Positions 1-8,434 of a DNA stretch of 27,440 nt are shown here, one piece after another. Origin of the DNA: CAZBUB01 sp964494985. GTDB lineage: Bacteria; Desulfobacterota; Desulfovibrionia; Desulfovibrionales; Desulfothermaceae. A model generated the notes under the pieces. It ran no database searches. It worked only from the letters and a program-made list of their open reading frames with translations, and was not told the origin of the DNA. Position numbers and translations under genes: made by a program. The stretch's first letter is position 1; each line of letters starts with the position of its first letter. The stretch covers positions 1-27,440 of the forward strand of contig CAZBUB010000032.1 of NCBI GenBank assembly GCA_964494985.1. The letters run 5' to 3'.

Positions 1-7
1 CTAGTAT

Positions 8-649
8 TTAATTCTGCTGCAAACCCTGTTTCGAGCAGATATGGGCCAGCTCACAATCAGGGCATCCTGGATTGCGGGCCAGGCAGACCTCTCTGCCGAA
101 CCAGACCAGGAGATGGTTGATCCTGCCCCAGTCTTTTTCAGGGAATAGAAGCACAAGATCCTGTTCAATACGCCGGGGGTCCCGGGATTGAGTTAGTCCC
201 AGCCTGTATGTTATCCTGCCCACATGGGTATCCACAGCAATGCCCTCCTGCAGGCCAAAGGCGTTGGAAAGCACAATATTTGCGGTTTTTCTGGCTACTC
301 CAGGCAAAGTGAGCAGCTCTGACATGCTCCTGGGTACCTGGCCCTGGTAGACTTCCTGGATTCTGGCTGCGCTCTGGATGAGGCTTTTGGTTTTATTCCG
401 GTAAAAACCAGTGGGCCGGATCACCTGTGCCACCTGGGCTGGATCTGCCTGGGACATTTCTTTTGGACCGGGCCAGCGGGAGAACAGCTCGGGGGTAACC
501 TTGTTCACCTGGCGGTCTGTGCATTGGGCAGCCAGGATAGTGGCTACCAGCAGCTGCCAGGGAGAGTCCCAAAGAAGCATGCCTTGAACTTTTGGATACC
601 TTGCCTGCAGGGCTGCAAATGTGATCTCTGCCTTTTGTTGCGGGGACAT
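8..649 (-). CDS. nth: Endonuclease III
   Basis: Base-excision-repair DNA glycosylase/AP lyase that removes oxidised pyrimidines. The 213-residue length is normal for the family. The helix-hairpin-helix motif LPGVARKTA contains the catalytic lysine (K121), and the catalytic aspartate is in VDTHVGR (D140). The C-terminal [4Fe-4S] loop has the exact family spacing C-x6-C-x2-C-x5-C (C189, C196, C199, C205). The ATG start gives the standard N-terminus, although the ribosome binding site is weak. The gene stands alone on the minus strand, divergent from cutA across about 140 bases. Function is secure from motifs. Confidence 0.97.
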   Translation of the reverse strand: MSPQQKAEITFAALQARYPKVQGMLLWDSPWQLLVATILAAQCTDRQVNKVTPELFSRWPGPKEMSQADPAQVAQVIRPTGFYRNKTKSLIQSAARIQEVYQGQVPRSMSELLTLPGVARKTANIVLSNAFGLQEGIAVDTHVGRITYRLGLTQSRDPRRIEQDLVLLFPEKDWGRINHLLVWFGREVCLARNPGCPDCELAHICSKQGLQQN

Positions 650-792
650 TAGATTTGAGTTCAGGCTTCAAAGTTTTTTTTGTTTTGAGGCAGGTGGTGC
701 AGTGAGGTCTCTGGGAATGAATCTGCCTTGCATGTCTGTGCCTCAAGGTTCTAGGGGATTGAAAAAATAATGTAAAAAACGGAGTATATGTT

Positions 793-1116
793 ATGAGTGC
801 AGTGCTTGTCTACATGACAGCCAAAGATAGACAGGAAGCCGAAAAAGTGGGCCAAGCTCTGGTAGAGGCCAGGCTTGCTGCATGTGTAAACATCCTGGAT
901 AATATGCAGTCTATGTTCTGGTGGCAGGGCGGGGCCCAGTCAGAACAGGAAACAGTACTTTTGGCCAAGACCAGAGTGAGACTGGTATCCAGGCTGAATG
1001 CCAAGGTTAAGGAGGTGCATTCCTACGATTGTCCCTGTGTGGTGGCTGTGCCTATTATAGATGGCAACCCGGAATTCTTAAGCTGGATCCGGGAGGAAAC
1101 AGAGCAAGAAGAATAA
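793..1116 (+). CDS. cutA: CutA1 divalent-cation tolerance protein
   Basis: Small soluble trimeric protein of the CutA1 family, historically linked to copper and divalent metal tolerance, but with an unclear biochemical role. The 107 residues cover the whole family fold. Recognisable blocks are the N-terminal VYMTAKDRQEAEKVGQAL, the segment LAACVNI, the WWQG motif near the middle, and VKEVHSYDCPCVVAVPI followed by a C-terminal F-L-S-W-I. A GGAG ribosome binding site at 781-784 lies 8 bases before the ATG. It precedes miaB by 73 bases on the same strand and may be cotranscribed with it. Confidence 0.95.
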   Translation: MSAVLVYMTAKDRQEAEKVGQALVEARLAACVNILDNMQSMFWWQGGAQSEQETVLLAKTRVRLVSRLNAKVKEVHSYDCPCVVAVPIIDGNPEFLSWIREETEQEE

Positions 1117-1189
1117 AGCGCTGGGCCAATGAAATGCGGCAGCTCAAGACAAAATGAATGTTATCCCCTCAAGTTAGGCTATTTGCCAT

Positions 1190-2530
1190 ATGCATTACCA
1201 TCTATTGACCCAGGGTTGTCAGATGAATGTCAGCGAGTCCCTCTGGCTGGCCAGGGCCCTGGAGAGCCGTGGCTGGCAGCAGAGCCCTGAGGAACAGGCC
1301 CAGGTCTTTGTGCTCAATACTTGCAGCGTGCGCGAAAAGCCAGTGCAGAAGGTGTACAGCATCCTGGGCAGGCTGCAGAAATTCTGTCGGCAAGATCCTC
1401 AGGCCTTTGTGGCAGTAGGCGGGTGCGTGGCCCAACAGGTGGGAGAGGATTTCTGGCGCAGATTTCCACATGTGCGCTTGGTGTTCGGGCCGGACAGCAT
1501 TGGCTCTGTCCCGGACAGCCTGCAGCGTCTGCTTAAAGAGCCTGGGCTGAGGCTTAGTTTGCTGGAATTTTCAGAACACTATCCGGAAAGGCCGCAGGAG
1601 TTTGATTCTAGGTTTACTCCTGCCCAGGCTTATGTGAACATTATGCAGGGCTGTGACAACTTCTGCACCTATTGCATTGTGCCGTACACAAGGGGCAGGC
1701 AAAGATCCAGGCAGAGCGCGGAGGTGATCCGGGAATGCGAGGCCCTGACAGCCAGGGGGGTCAGGGAAGTTACCCTTCTGGGCCAGAATGTGAACAGTTA
1801 TGGCCAGGACAAATCCGCAGATGGTGTTTCATTTGTGAAGCTTCTGTATAGGATCAGCGCCATACCAGGACTGCAGAGGATACGCTTTACCACCTCCCAT
1901 CCCAAGGACATCCCTTTGGAGCTGATCCAGGCCTTTGGCAGCCTGCCCAATCTCTGTCCGGCTTTGCATTTGCCTTTGCAGTCCGGATCCAATAGAGTGC
2001 TGCAGAGCATGGGCCGCAGATATACCAGGGAGGACTATCTGTGGATTGTGCAGGAGCTTCGTCGCAATTGTCCTGAGCTGGCCCTGAGCACAGATTTGAT
2101 AGTGGGTTTTCCCGGAGAAAGTGAGCAGGATTTTCAGCAGACCCTGGAGCTGGTGAGGCAGGCGGGGTTTTGCAGCAGCTTTTCTTTCAAGTACTGCGAT
2201 AGACCTGGGGTCCGGGCTGCTTCTTTTCCGAACAAGATTCAGGAGGAGACCAAGGCCTGTAGATTGCAGGAGTTGCAAGCACTGCAGGATAAGCTTACGG
2301 AACAAGACTTGCAGAAGCAAGTGGGAAGTTTTCTGCAGGTGTTGGTAGAGGGACTTAGCAGCAAACAGGGCAATGGGCAAGGCAGGCAGTGGAAAGGCAG
2401 AGAGCCCGGGGGCAGGGTGGTCAATTTCAGCTCCCCTGCGAGGAAGGATCTCACCGGGCAGTTGCTTGGGGTGCACATCAAGCAGGCCAAAAAACACTCA
2501 CTATGGGGGGAGGTGACTGAACCGTCATGA
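1190..2530 (+). CDS. miaB: tRNA-2-methylthio-N6-dimethylallyladenosine synthase MiaB
   Basis: Radical-SAM methylthiotransferase that adds the 2-methylthio group to i6A37 of tRNAs reading UNN codons. The 446 residues show the family architecture. The N-terminal UPF0004 domain has three auxiliary-cluster cysteines (C10 in QGCQMN, C45 in NTCSVRE, C79 in GGCVAQ). The radical-SAM motif C-x3-C-x2-C is at C155, C159 and C162 (GCDNFCTYC), followed by PYTRGR. A C-terminal TRAM region covers about residues 375-440. No in-frame start lies closer to cutA, because a candidate ATG at 1154 runs into a stop. The ribosome binding site is weak. The stop TGA overlaps the next start (ATGA), so the two genes are translationally coupled. 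Confidence 0.96.
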   Translation: MHYHLLTQGCQMNVSESLWLARALESRGWQQSPEEQAQVFVLNTCSVREKPVQKVYSILGRLQKFCRQDPQAFVAVGGCVAQQVGEDFWRRFPHVRLVFGPDSIGSVPDSLQRLLKEPGLRLSLLEFSEHYPERPQEFDSRFTPAQAYVNIMQGCDNFCTYCIVPYTRGRQRSRQSAEVIRECEALTARGVREVTLLGQNVNSYGQDKSADGVSFVKLLYRISAIPGLQRIRFTTSHPKDIPLELIQAFGSLPNLCPALHLPLQSGSNRVLQSMGRRYTREDYLWIVQELRRNCPELALSTDLIVGFPGESEQDFQQTLELVRQAGFCSSFSFKYCDRPGVRAASFPNKIQEETKACRLQELQALQDKLTEQDLQKQVGSFLQVLVEGLSSKQGNGQGRQWKGREPGGRVVNFSSPARKDLTGQLLGVHIKQAKKHSLWGEVTEPS

Positions 2531-3027
2531 TTGAAATGAAGATATACGGCTTGGCCCTGGATGAACAGACCCAGGTGCCTTTGCTGATACTCAAGGACAA
2601 AGAGGCAGAGCAGCAGGTGCTGCCTATTTGGATCGGAGCCATGGAGGCCATGTCCATTTCCATTAGTTTGAACAAGGTGGAGGTTTCCAGGCCTTTGACC
2701 CATGATCTCTTGTTAAATCTTTTGGGGACCCTGGAGGCCAATATTCAGCGGGTAGTGGTCACTGATCTTAAAGAAGGCACCTATTATGCAGAGATCCACC
2801 TGGAACATGCCAATCAAACCTATTTGGTGGACAGCAGGCCTTCTGATGCAGTGGCACTGGCAGTGCGGACCCAGGCTCCGATATTTGCCAGCCAGGATCT
2901 CCTGGAGCAGGTAGGCAAAAGATTCGCCCAGCAGGACCATGAAGTGGGCTTGCTGGATGAGGAAGCTAAAAAGTGGACCGAGATCCTGGAGAGGTTTGAT
3001 GCCGAGGATACCAAGTACAAGATGTAG
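2527..3027 (+). CDS. DUF151 / bifunctional nuclease family protein
   Basis: The 166-residue protein belongs to the DUF151 (BFN, bifunctional nuclease) family, whose plant members act on DNA and RNA; the bacterial role is poorly defined. Family hallmarks are the opening MIEMKIYGLALD, the block VLPIWIGAMEAMSI, and the strongly conserved RPSDAVALAVRT-P-I segment in the second half. The start codon overlaps the miaB stop by four bases (ATGA). The miaB-DUF151-PHP-tol order is one I associate with Desulfovibrio-type genomes. The C-terminal 30 residues are acidic and charged. Family assignment is firm; function is not. Confidence 0.9.
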   Translation: MIEMKIYGLALDEQTQVPLLILKDKEAEQQVLPIWIGAMEAMSISISLNKVEVSRPLTHDLLLNLLGTLEANIQRVVVTDLKEGTYYAEIHLEHANQTYLVDSRPSDAVALAVRTQAPIFASQDLLEQVGKRFAQQDHEVGLLDEEAKKWTEILERFDAEDTKYKM

Positions 3028-3069
3028 CCTGGGTTCGGCTCGCAGGGTATTGCAGGTAGCAGGCCAGAG

Positions 3070-3735
3070 ATGATTGATCTGCACGCGCACACCGTGTTTA
3101 GCGACGGGGCCTTGATCCCTGCGGAGCTGGCCAGGAGGGCCAGGGTGGCTGGCTATCAGGGCCTGGCTACTACAGATCATGCGGATCAAACCAACATGTC
3201 CTGGATCCTGGAGCGAATGCTGCCCGGGATTCAGGAACTATCCCAGGCAGTTGGGCTGCAGCTGTGCGCAGGCATCGAGCTGACCCATGTCCCTCCGGAG
3301 CAGATCGCTGCTCTGATACAAAAAGCCAGGCATGCCGGGGCTTTTCCAGTGCTCGTGCATGGGGAGACCCTGGTGGAGCCTGTGGCTCCAGGCACCAATC
3401 TGGCTGCCATTGAGGCTGGTGCAGATATTCTTGCCCATCCAGGTCTTATTGCACCAGAAGAGGTCAGACTGGCTGCTGCCAATGGGGTAGCCCTGGAGAT
3501 AAGCACCAGAAAGGGGCACTGCCTTTGCAATGGGCATGTGGCAGCCCTGGCTTTAAAGTACGGCTGCAGACTGGTCATCAATAATGATGCCCACGTACCA
3601 GGGGATTTGGTCTCTGCTGAACTAAGGGCTAAAATCGCCTTGGGCAGCGGCCTGAGCCAGGAACAGTTCCAGGAGGCTGAGGCAAACTCCATGCGGATAT
3701 TGTCCTCAGCCAACCCAGGAAAAAGTCCAATCTGA
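3070..3735 (+). CDS. PHP-domain metal-dependent phosphoesterase
   Basis: 221-residue protein of the PHP superfamily (histidinol-phosphatase and polymerase-associated phosphoesterase type). The metal-binding motifs appear in family order: HAHTVFSDG at the N-terminus, TTDHAD near residue 35, an isolated glutamate in AGIELTH, HGE near residue 97, AHPG near residue 120, and NNDAH near residue 175. It forms a single-domain enzyme of short length with no DNA-polymerase module. The substrate cannot be read from sequence. It lies between DUF151 (42 bases upstream) and tolQ (17 bases downstream), so it is probably part of the same transcription unit. Confidence 0.9.
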   Translation: MIDLHAHTVFSDGALIPAELARRARVAGYQGLATTDHADQTNMSWILERMLPGIQELSQAVGLQLCAGIELTHVPPEQIAALIQKARHAGAFPVLVHGETLVEPVAPGTNLAAIEAGADILAHPGLIAPEEVRLAAANGVALEISTRKGHCLCNGHVAALALKYGCRLVINNDAHVPGDLVSAELRAKIALGSGLSQEQFQEAEANSMRILSSANPGKSPI

Positions 3736-3752
3736 AACAAAGGGTTTAGAGC

Positions 3753-4475
3753 ATGGAAGCAGCTGCGAATATTGAGTTTCTTTCCCTTCTGGCCGGGGCC
3801 ACCCTTGTGGTCAAGGCGGTTTTTTTTATACTCCTTAGTATGTCTATCCTGAGCTGGACCTTGATCTTTTATAAGCTGTTTGTGCTCAGTAAGGCCAAAA
3901 AAGAGATCAAAAAAGAATTTCAGGCCTTTGGAACAGCCAAGGATCTGGCTACAGCCCTGCGCACCTTAAAGAGGAAATCCGGATCCAGGCTTTACCTGAT
4001 TGGGGCCAAGGCAGTCTCCGAGATTCGATCGCTGGAGAGGTCCGGTCTGACCTCAGGGGGCAGAGTAAGGGTTTCTGCAGACAATATTCGCAGGGTACTG
4101 CGCCAGGCAGTCAGCCAGGAGATAAACAGCTTGGCTTATGCTTTGTCCTTTTTGGCCACTTGCGCCAACTCCGCGCCTTTTATTGGCCTGTTTGGCACTG
4201 TATGGGGCATAATGCATTCCTTCCAGGGGATTGCAGTACAGCAAAGCGCAGCCTTGACTGCAGTTGCCCCGGGCATAGCCGAGGCATTGATTGCTACCGC
4301 CTTCGGGCTGGCTGTAGCAATCCCGGCCTCTATAGCTTATAACACCTTTCTGGGTATCTTAAATAGCATAGAGTCTGAGCTGATAGACTATGCTGGAGCC
4401 TTTTTGAATCGGGCCCAGCGGGAGCTGCCTTGGCTCAGCGCCAGCAGTCAGAGCCCGCAGGAGGATAGTCTGTGA
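3753..4475 (+). CDS. tolQ: TolQ proton-channel subunit of the Tol-Pal system
   Basis: Inner-membrane protein of the MotA/TolQ/ExbB family (240 residues). With TolR it forms the proton-driven motor that energises TolA for outer-membrane constriction at division. The sequence shows one hydrophobic segment near residues 15-38, a soluble basic loop, and two long hydrophobic segments near 125-150 and 165-195. The second carries the family signature APFIGLFGTVWGIMHSF, and APGIAEALIATAFGLAVAIPA follows in the third. Choice of TolQ over ExbB rests on the neighbouring tolR, tolA, tolB and pal genes in canonical order. Confidence 0.94.
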   Translation: MEAAANIEFLSLLAGATLVVKAVFFILLSMSILSWTLIFYKLFVLSKAKKEIKKEFQAFGTAKDLATALRTLKRKSGSRLYLIGAKAVSEIRSLERSGLTSGGRVRVSADNIRRVLRQAVSQEINSLAYALSFLATCANSAPFIGLFGTVWGIMHSFQGIAVQQSAALTAVAPGIAEALIATAFGLAVAIPASIAYNTFLGILNSIESELIDYAGAFLNRAQRELPWLSASSQSPQEDSL

Positions 4476-4496
4476 CCTTAACCCAGAGGAATTGCT

Positions 4497-4910
4497 ATGG
4501 ATTTTAACCCCCGTAGGGGCGGATTCCTGGCCCAGATCAATGTGGTTCCTTTTGTGGATGTCATGCTGGTGCTGTTGATTATTTTTATGGTCACAGCGCC
4601 CTTTTTGACCCAAGGGGTGGAGGTTAACCTGCCCCAGACCCAGACCGTGCAGACCTTGCCGGAGGACAGCCAGGAGCTGGTACTCAGCATTGATGAGGAA
4701 GGCAAGATCCTGCTGGATGAATATCAGGTCAAGTTGGACAATCTGCAGGAGCAGCTCAAAAAGCTGGATATCAGTCAGGACCAGATGCTTTACCTGCGAG
4801 CTGATCAGGAGGTAGCCTACGGCTTCGTAGTCCAGGTTATGAGCGAGATCAGGGCCTCGGGCATCCATCGCATCGGGGTGGTGGCAGAGCCAGAGCAGGA
4901 AGAGGATTGA
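4497..4910 (+). CDS. tolR: TolR/ExbD-type motor subunit
   Basis: 137-residue single-pass inner-membrane protein of the ExbD/TolR family, partner of TolQ. The N-terminus carries the family pattern INVVPFVDVMLVLLIIFMVT, in which the membrane aspartate D22 is the proposed proton carrier. The periplasmic domain follows, with the usual VNLPQ...VLSID-EG-I-LD and LYLRAD...Y--V--VM--I-ASG--RIG-V blocks. An AGAGGA ribosome binding site precedes the ATG. It starts 21 bases after tolQ and ends 16 bases before tolA. Confidence 0.94.
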   Translation: MDFNPRRGGFLAQINVVPFVDVMLVLLIIFMVTAPFLTQGVEVNLPQTQTVQTLPEDSQELVLSIDEEGKILLDEYQVKLDNLQEQLKKLDISQDQMLYLRADQEVAYGFVVQVMSEIRASGIHRIGVVAEPEQEED

Positions 4911-4926
4911 TGTTTTTGAGGCCGGG

Positions 4927-5811
4927 ATGCGCGTAAGCAGTTGTCTTTTGTCCCTACTTTTGCATGTGGGCATACTCTTTTTGGGGCTCTATTTCCCTTG
5001 GCAAGGAACGGACAAGCCGGTGGATCTGGGCAGGCCGGCGTATGAGGTGAATCTGGTGCGCGCACCTGAGCCTGAGCCTGAACCTGAGCAGGCGGAGCAG
5101 ATACCTGCGCAGGAGGATCAGGCCCAGACAGCCGAAAAAGAGCCCTCCAGCCAGGAGCCTGCCCAGCCCCAGGCCTCCAAAAAACAGAGCCAGCCCCAAA
5201 AGAAGACAGCCCAGCCCAAGCCTGTGCGGCTGCAAAAGGACTCCCAGGCTGAAGGTAAGCCAGCACCTGAGCGCAGGCAGAAAAAAGAAAAGCAACCTCC
5301 CAAGCAGGAAAGGCAACCCCCTAAGCAGGAAAAGCAGGCAGAACAAAGGAAAAAGGCCCAGGCCCAGCCTAGCCGGGATGAGCTTTTGAATCAGGCCCTG
5401 GGCGATATCAGGCAGCATGCCCAAAGCCAGGAGGAGAGCGAGCAAGATTATCTGGCCCAGGAGTTGGCGAGTCTGCGCTCCCAGGCTGACGAGGGGTCAG
5501 CACGCTCCTCAAGGGGGAGCGGGTCCTCCAGACTAGAAGAAATCTATGGTCTGCAGGTGCAGTCCAGAATCCAGGAGAACTGGCGCTATCCAAGCCTGGG
5601 AAGGCAGAAGGATTTGGCAGCAGAGGTGGAGATTCAGATCGATGCCCAAGGGGAAATTGTGAGCTTCAGTCTGCGCAATGGCTCCGGCCGCAGAGATTTT
5701 GACAGCTCTGTGCTGCGCGCTGTGCAGGATACAGAAAGGCTGCCCAGACCACCCAGGGAGGATCTGCGCGAGATAAGTATCACTTTCCATGCCCAGGATC
5801 TCGAGGGATAA
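4927..5811 (+). CDS. tolA: TolA/TonB-type energy transducer
   Basis: 294-residue protein spanning the periplasm and linking the TolQR motor to TolB/Pal. It has a short N-terminal membrane anchor (about residues 5-25), then a long low-complexity region rich in P, E, Q and K (about 40-165) expected to extend across the periplasm. A C-terminal TonB-like domain (about 200-292) has the pattern Y---VQSRI--NWRYP and V-I-I-AQGEIVSFSLRNGSG...FD-SVLRAV. The domain resembles TonB as much as TolA; position between tolR and tolB decides for TolA. Its end overlaps the annotated tolB start by 23 bases. Confidence 0.88.
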   Translation: MRVSSCLLSLLLHVGILFLGLYFPWQGTDKPVDLGRPAYEVNLVRAPEPEPEPEQAEQIPAQEDQAQTAEKEPSSQEPAQPQASKKQSQPQKKTAQPKPVRLQKDSQAEGKPAPERRQKKEKQPPKQERQPPKQEKQAEQRKKAQAQPSRDELLNQALGDIRQHAQSQEESEQDYLAQELASLRSQADEGSARSSRGSGSSRLEEIYGLQVQSRIQENWRYPSLGRQKDLAAEVEIQIDAQGEIVSFSLRNGSGRRDFDSSVLRAVQDTERLPRPPREDLREISITFHAQDLEG

Positions 5812-7198
5812 ATCTCAGGTGAAAGGCCTGAAAGCACAAAAAAGGCAGTATGCAGTGAACAGGAAATTGAAGTTGTTTATACTCCTGGCCGTGGTCTGGA
5901 GCTGGCTGCTTCCTGGCCTGGCCCAGCCCCTTTCAGCCCAGGAAAATTTGCATGTCGATATCTATGGCCCTGGCCAGCCTAGGCTGAATTTACTCATGGC
6001 AGCTCCCAGAGCTTTGCAGGATCAAAATGGCCAAGGAGTGCCAGAGTTTGTACGCATGTTGCAGTCCAAGCTGGAAAGCAATCTGGAATATCTGCCCTTT
6101 TTACGCCAAATGGGGCAGGAGGAGATCCTATTGGAGGATCCATTCATGCAAGGGGTCAAGTCAGAGGATATTGATTTTGAGCCCCTGCGGCTTAGCCAGG
6201 TGGACCTCTTGCTTACTCTGGGCTGGAGGCAGGAGAGAGAAGGTGCAGTCCGGGTGGAGCTGAGGCTCTTGGACGCCTTTGCTAGGGAGCTTCTGGTAGG
6301 TCGGGGTTATGTGCTGAGCCAAGAAGACCAGATCCGTGAGGCAGGCAACCGCTTTAGTGCGGAAGTCATGCAGGAGTTAACCGGCAATTCTGCCTTCTTT
6401 CGCTCCAGGCTGGCATTTGTGCGCAAATCTGAAGGCAAAAAAGAGGTCTATACCAGCACACCCCAAGGGGACAACCTACGCCAGATATCTGATTTTGATT
6501 TGATCTCTTTGAGCCCGGCCTGGTCTTGGGACGGCTCCAAGCTGGCCTTTACCCTGCTGGGCGAAGAAAGGCATGAGTTGATTATCTGGCACCAGGATTC
6601 AGGTCAGACTGAAAGCATCCCCCTGCCAGCAAATACCATTATCAGCCCTGTTTTCAGCCCCAAGGGCGATCTGGTGATCAGCGCGGATCCCCAAGGCAAT
6701 CCAGATATTTTCTTTCTGGATCAGGAGGGCAGGCTGGGCAAGAAGCTGGTGGATAGCTGGGCAATAGATATCTCTCCAGATTTTGACAGCTCCGGGGAGA
6801 AGATGGTCTTTGTCTCCAGCAGGCTGGGCAATCCGCATATTTTTCTGCTGGATTTGGAAAAGGACAAGGTGAGAAGGATCAGCTATGAAGGTTCCTACAA
6901 CACAAATCCCAGTATCAGTCCAGACGGCAGGTTCGTGGCCTATTCCAGGCAGACTGAGCAGGGGCACAGGATCATGTTGCATGATTTGCAGACCGGGAAG
7001 GAAAAGCAGCTGACCCAGGGACCGGGTGATGACGAGGACCCGGCCTGGGGCCCTGACAGTTTCTTTCTGGCCTTTGCTTCCAACCGTTCAGATCAATACA
7101 GGCTGTATGTAACCACCAGGCACGGGGATGAGCCCAGGGAGATTCCTACAGGCCCTGGAGAGGCTACCTTCCCAGCCTGGAATCCCAATCCAAGGTAA
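5789..7198 (+). CDS. tolB: TolB periplasmic beta-propeller protein
   Basis: Periplasmic TolB, which binds Pal and TolA. After an N-terminal domain the protein carries a six-bladed WD40-like propeller with repeats such as SPAWSWDGSKLAFT, SPVFSPKGDLVIS, SPDFDSSGEKMVFVSSR, NPSISPDGRFVAYSRQ and DPAWGPDSFFLAFASNRS. The longest reading frame has 22 residues before a signal peptide. A GTG at 5855, preceded by AAGGCAG, would start directly at VNRKLK, giving a classical signal peptide with hydrophobic core ending near PLSAQ, and would avoid the overlap with tolA. I favour the GTG start but give the longer frame. Length is 469 residues, or 447 from the GTG. Confidence 0.93.
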   Translation: MPRISRDKSQVKGLKAQKRQYAVNRKLKLFILLAVVWSWLLPGLAQPLSAQENLHVDIYGPGQPRLNLLMAAPRALQDQNGQGVPEFVRMLQSKLESNLEYLPFLRQMGQEEILLEDPFMQGVKSEDIDFEPLRLSQVDLLLTLGWRQEREGAVRVELRLLDAFARELLVGRGYVLSQEDQIREAGNRFSAEVMQELTGNSAFFRSRLAFVRKSEGKKEVYTSTPQGDNLRQISDFDLISLSPAWSWDGSKLAFTLLGEERHELIIWHQDSGQTESIPLPANTIISPVFSPKGDLVISADPQGNPDIFFLDQEGRLGKKLVDSWAIDISPDFDSSGEKMVFVSSRLGNPHIFLLDLEKDKVRRISYEGSYNTNPSISPDGRFVAYSRQTEQGHRIMLHDLQTGKEKQLTQGPGDDEDPAWGPDSFFLAFASNRSDQYRLYVTTRHGDEPREIPTGPGEATFPAWNPNPR

Positions 7199-7739
7199 GC
7201 TTTTGTCCAGGGGCTTTTAGGCAGGCATCTGCACAGCTTGTGAGTTGAGAGTAAAAAGTGAAAGGTAAAAAGTAAGCGTAACTATTCACCAGGTCCGGGG
7301 GTTCGGTTCACAGGACTCAAAAAACTCGCTCCTAAGAATGCGTAAAGCAAAAGTTTGATATTGGACCTCTTGAACTTCCAGAGGATCATGGTGGACTTTG
7401 AGGTTGAAATAGCTTGCACAGTTTGCTTAACGCATTCTAAATCGCTCAGATCCGGCACCTACTTTTGCTGGCCTAATCGAATCTTTGAAACGAAAAAGTA
7501 ACAGAAGTAGGTGCCGGAAGCCTGTGGACCGAACCCCCGGACCTTGGTTTCTGCCTCGGTAATGCTTATCCGAGCATAGTAGATGGTGAATAAATGCAAG
7601 TAAGCAATAAAATCGGTATGTTCAGCCGTGAGTGGTAGAGACATGAAGAATGTCGAAAATAGTTTGTAAACACAAGGCGTTGCTAAAGAACTTTTGAGTG
7701 TTCAGCGCACAGAAAAAAATAAATAAAGGAGGAGCAGGC
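7199..7739. other. Long intergenic region between tolB and pal
   Basis: About 540 bases without a convincing gene, in an otherwise tightly packed operon. The first part holds an A-rich stretch with two near copies of GTAAAAAGT (7252-7274). The middle is the nested inverted-repeat element described separately (7289-7547). The remainder (7548-7739) contains a small hairpin (CTCGG/CCGAG arms near 7555-7575) and then the pal ribosome binding site. I see no clear promoter or terminator. Short open frames here span the repeat arms and lack ribosome binding sites. Confidence 0.7.
7289..7547. repeat. Nested inverted-repeat element (MITE-like or structured RNA)
   Basis: An outer inverted repeat of about 26 bases pairs 7289-7314 with 7521-7547, with only two or three differences; both arms contain GGTCCGGGGGTTCGGT or its complement. 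Inside it are two further long inverted repeats. One pairs 7335-7352 with 7421-7438 (16 of 18 positions). The other pairs 7451-7467 with 7502-7518 (16 of 17 positions). Together they could fold as one long stem carrying two hairpin arms. There is no transposase gene and no obvious target-site duplication. It may be a non-autonomous mobile element or a large structured RNA in the tolB-pal leader. Confidence 0.75.
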
Positions 7740-8366
7740 ATGAGGCAGGGTCGCAGGATAATGTGGATTTTGGGGATCCTTTTTTTCAGTGCTTGGCTGC
7801 TGGCTGGTTGCGCCCAAAAGGATGTGGCTACAGAGGCTGAGCATGGAGATGGCTGGAGGGCAGAGGCAGACCAGGATGATGAGCAGGATTTGACAGAGTC
7901 TGAGCTAGATCAGGACCGCAGGGATGCTGAAGACATGGAGGAGTTCAGGATCCGGGAAGAGGAAAGGAGAAAGGCTGAAGCTAAGCAGGAGGACGAAGAA
8001 AAGGTCAAGGAGCTGGATCAGGATACCAAGCAAAGGCTGCAGGAGAGAATCCATTTTGCTTTCGATTCCTATGAGCTGCGCTCAGAAGCCAGAGAAATCT
8101 TGCGGGAGAAGGCAGAGCTTTTGCAGGACAAGAAAGAGCTGGAGATGGTCATAGAGGGCCACTGCGATGATAGGGGTACTGCTGAATACAATCTGGCCCT
8201 GGGCGAGCGGCGGGCCAGAGCTGCTTATGAATTTCTGGTCCTGTTGGGCGTGGACGCGGATCGGTTGAGCATTATTAGCTATGGAGAGGAAAGGCCCCTG
8301 GAAGAAGGTTCCAATGAGGAGGCCTGGTCCAAAAACAGGCGGGCAGAGTTTAAGGTCTATAAGTAG
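7740..8366 (+). CDS. pal: Pal peptidoglycan-associated lipoprotein
   Basis: Outer-membrane lipoprotein that anchors the Tol system to peptidoglycan. From the ATG at 7740 it has 208 residues: a basic N-terminus, a hydrophobic core and a lipobox LLAGC with the lipidated cysteine C24. An unusually acidic, charged linker (about 30-95) follows. The OmpA-like domain (about 100-208) shows IHFAFDSYELR, IEGHCDDRGTAEYN-ALGERRA and ISYGEERPLEEG...NRRAEF. The start at 7740 is chosen over an upstream GTG at 7698 because a strong AAAGGAGG lies just before it and it produces a clean signal peptide. It closes the tol cluster after a long gap. Confidence 0.95.
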   Translation: MRQGRRIMWILGILFFSAWLLAGCAQKDVATEAEHGDGWRAEADQDDEQDLTESELDQDRRDAEDMEEFRIREEERRKAEAKQEDEEKVKELDQDTKQRLQERIHFAFDSYELRSEAREILREKAELLQDKKELEMVIEGHCDDRGTAEYNLALGERRARAAYEFLVLLGVDADRLSIISYGEERPLEEGSNEEAWSKNRRAEFKVYK

Positions 8367-8434
8367 TTCTCGCTGGAAAAAGGACTTCATCCTGCTGCTT
8401 AGAGTTCTCCAGCCCAAGGGATGCAAGGCCTAGT

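Noticed and set aside
685..746. Possible terminator between nth and cutA (TTGAGGCA and TGCCTCAA arms)
   Set aside because: The loop is 46 bases and no T-tract follows on either strand; the only T-run precedes the stem, so it does not fit an intrinsic terminator.
7459..7644. Minus-strand 61-codon frame in the tolB-pal gap
   Set aside because: It spans arms of the inverted-repeat element, has no ribosome binding site and no recognisable protein features.
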